Positions 63,176-64,000 of a DNA stretch of 64,000 bases are shown in pieces. The notes below the pieces were generated by a model. That model did not search any database. It worked only from the letters and a program-made list of their open reading frames with translations, and was not told where the DNA came from. The translations under genes and the position numbers were made by a program. The stretch is from NCBI GenBank assembly GCA_903632075.3, contig CAHIKZ030004282.1:250001-314000 (forward strand), given 5' to 3'. How positions within the stretch are numbered: the stretch's first letter is position 1; every line of letters starts with the position of its first letter. The DNA is from Acanthosepion pharaonis (Eukaryota; Mollusca; Cephalopoda; Sepiida; Sepiidae).

Positions 63176-64000
63176 AAGTATATAAGCAAGTGTAAATTCT
63201 GTCGGATTTATATCCATTTACAATTTATAACTGTCTACTAATCTAGCCAAACATAAATTCATTTTTACAACATGGAAGATTAAGCTTATCCGAAAATACA
63301 AGAATTTACTAATTTCGCGTATTCTTATAAGAATAGAAAAGATTTCTTAATGAACTGCTTATATGAAAAAATCGTTCCATCGGGCTTGTCCAATATCATG
63401 AAATCATCTTCACATATTTTCCTGACTATATCAAACTTTACCTGGAATCATCAGTAAAAAAGATTTAAAGTTTTCCGAGGAACAAACCTTTTAAAAGCCA
63501 CACTTCTAGGACGTGAACTAAAATTGAAAAACAGCATGTCTCGCATCACAGCGGAGAGACTTCGATCCGAAGTGACCAGAATTAATCAAAAACACATCAG
63601 GAGTTTAAAACTAAAATTCCATACTTTATGTGATCGCAGCTGTTGGAAGAATATGGGTAGAACGGATATAGTTACCAATGTTTCCAAAACCACACTCAGC
63701 ACTTTGGAGATTGAAGCCCTTAGTTTTTGTCTAAAGTTTGCAACTGGTTCAAAAGACCACAATATTAGCAAACTGATAAATATAAACTACAAACATAGTG
63801 ATTCTGACTTCCTTAAAGGTTTTACCCAAGGCATTTTAGCTGCCTCTTTTTTAATGGCCAAAATATGGAATTCAATTTACCTAAGAGGTATATGAATGCC
63901 TTAAAATCCTTGTCTATGAATAATAACATTATTATATCTCCTTCTGATAAAGGAGGCGGTGTTGTTGTCATGGATACCATTGCTTACAACCAGAAAATGT
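63176..64000 (+). mobile_element. Penelope-like element, copy 2, 5' part; runs off the window
   Basis: On the plus strand, after a 5' region containing ctgtcggatttatatccatt (also in the 3' end at 33340), the frame 63524-63895 (123 codons) covers the N-terminal region of a Penelope RT: SRITAERLRSEVTRINQKHI, LEIEALSFCLKFATGSK, then, after a shift near 63885, MNALKSLSMNNNIIISPSDK and GGGVVVMDTIAYNQKM to the window edge. This matches copy 1 at 63009. L...E...L..G..F is the conserved N-terminal Penelope word. Completeness cannot be judged. Confidence 0.85.

Overview
This window looks like repeat-rich, gene-poor animal genomic DNA. It has long TA, CA, GATA and CT microsatellites, eukaryotic Pol III-type SINEs, decayed LINE, Ty3/gypsy, Penelope-like, Tc1/mariner, hAT and Helitron sequences, and no ORF that I can assign to a host gene. 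The mixture (abundant tRNA-derived SINEs, Penelope-like elements, RTE- and jockey-type LINEs) suggests a lophotrochozoan. A cephalopod mollusc is my best guess, but that is inference and not proven by any marker here.

Layout. 0.6-2.1 kb: a 5S rRNA-derived SINE piece and the first copy of an unrecognised composite repeat (family A: 30-bp minisatellite, conserved core, about 35-bp A-rich repeats, about 111-bp tail repeats). 2.2-4.7 kb: a broken gypsy pol on the minus strand (reverse transcriptase, RNase H, integrase) carrying two SINE insertions. 6.5-7.5 kb: two solo LTRs of one family, each with its own 5-bp target duplication; the second carries a 235-bp SINE with a 17-bp duplication. 8.3-9.4 kb: SINE plus RTE-type LINE. 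10.7-10.9 kb: long palindrome with paired hammerhead motifs. 11.7-12.4 kb: 180-bp tandem repeat with an internal ATCT expansion. 12.9-15.6 kb: nest of tRNA-SINEs, LINE tails and family A. 16-16.7 kb: 3' end of a Penelope-like element. 17.7-24.2 kb: LINE fragments, a tRNA-like sequence inside an inverted repeat, and a microsatellite block. 25-31.8 kb: two more family A copies, inverted AT-rich repeats, and a tRNA-SINE. 33-44 kb: dense cluster of Penelope-type 3' ends with hammerheads, SINEs, a Helitron and palindromes. 45-53.8 kb: LINE ends, a Helitron, SINEs, and two hAT copies, one split by a solo LTR. 55-56 kb: four tandem copies of a SINE-like unit. 57-60.4 kb: the two halves of different Tc1/mariner transposons around a sixth family A copy. 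61-64 kb: two Penelope-like elements head to head.

The main finding is a population of hammerhead-ribozyme motifs, at least eight well formed and more decayed. I found them by checking the stems by eye. Independent copies keep stem I complementary although its sequence differs, keep GAA(A), and keep a cleavable NUH triplet. They sit at the 3' ends of Penelope-like elements, in the tails of tRNA-derived SINEs, and in palindromic dimers, usually next to a microsatellite. Hammerheads are known in Penelope-like elements and in Schistosoma SINE-like satellites; the shared use by several families here, with an extra nucleotide before stem II, is what deserves attention.
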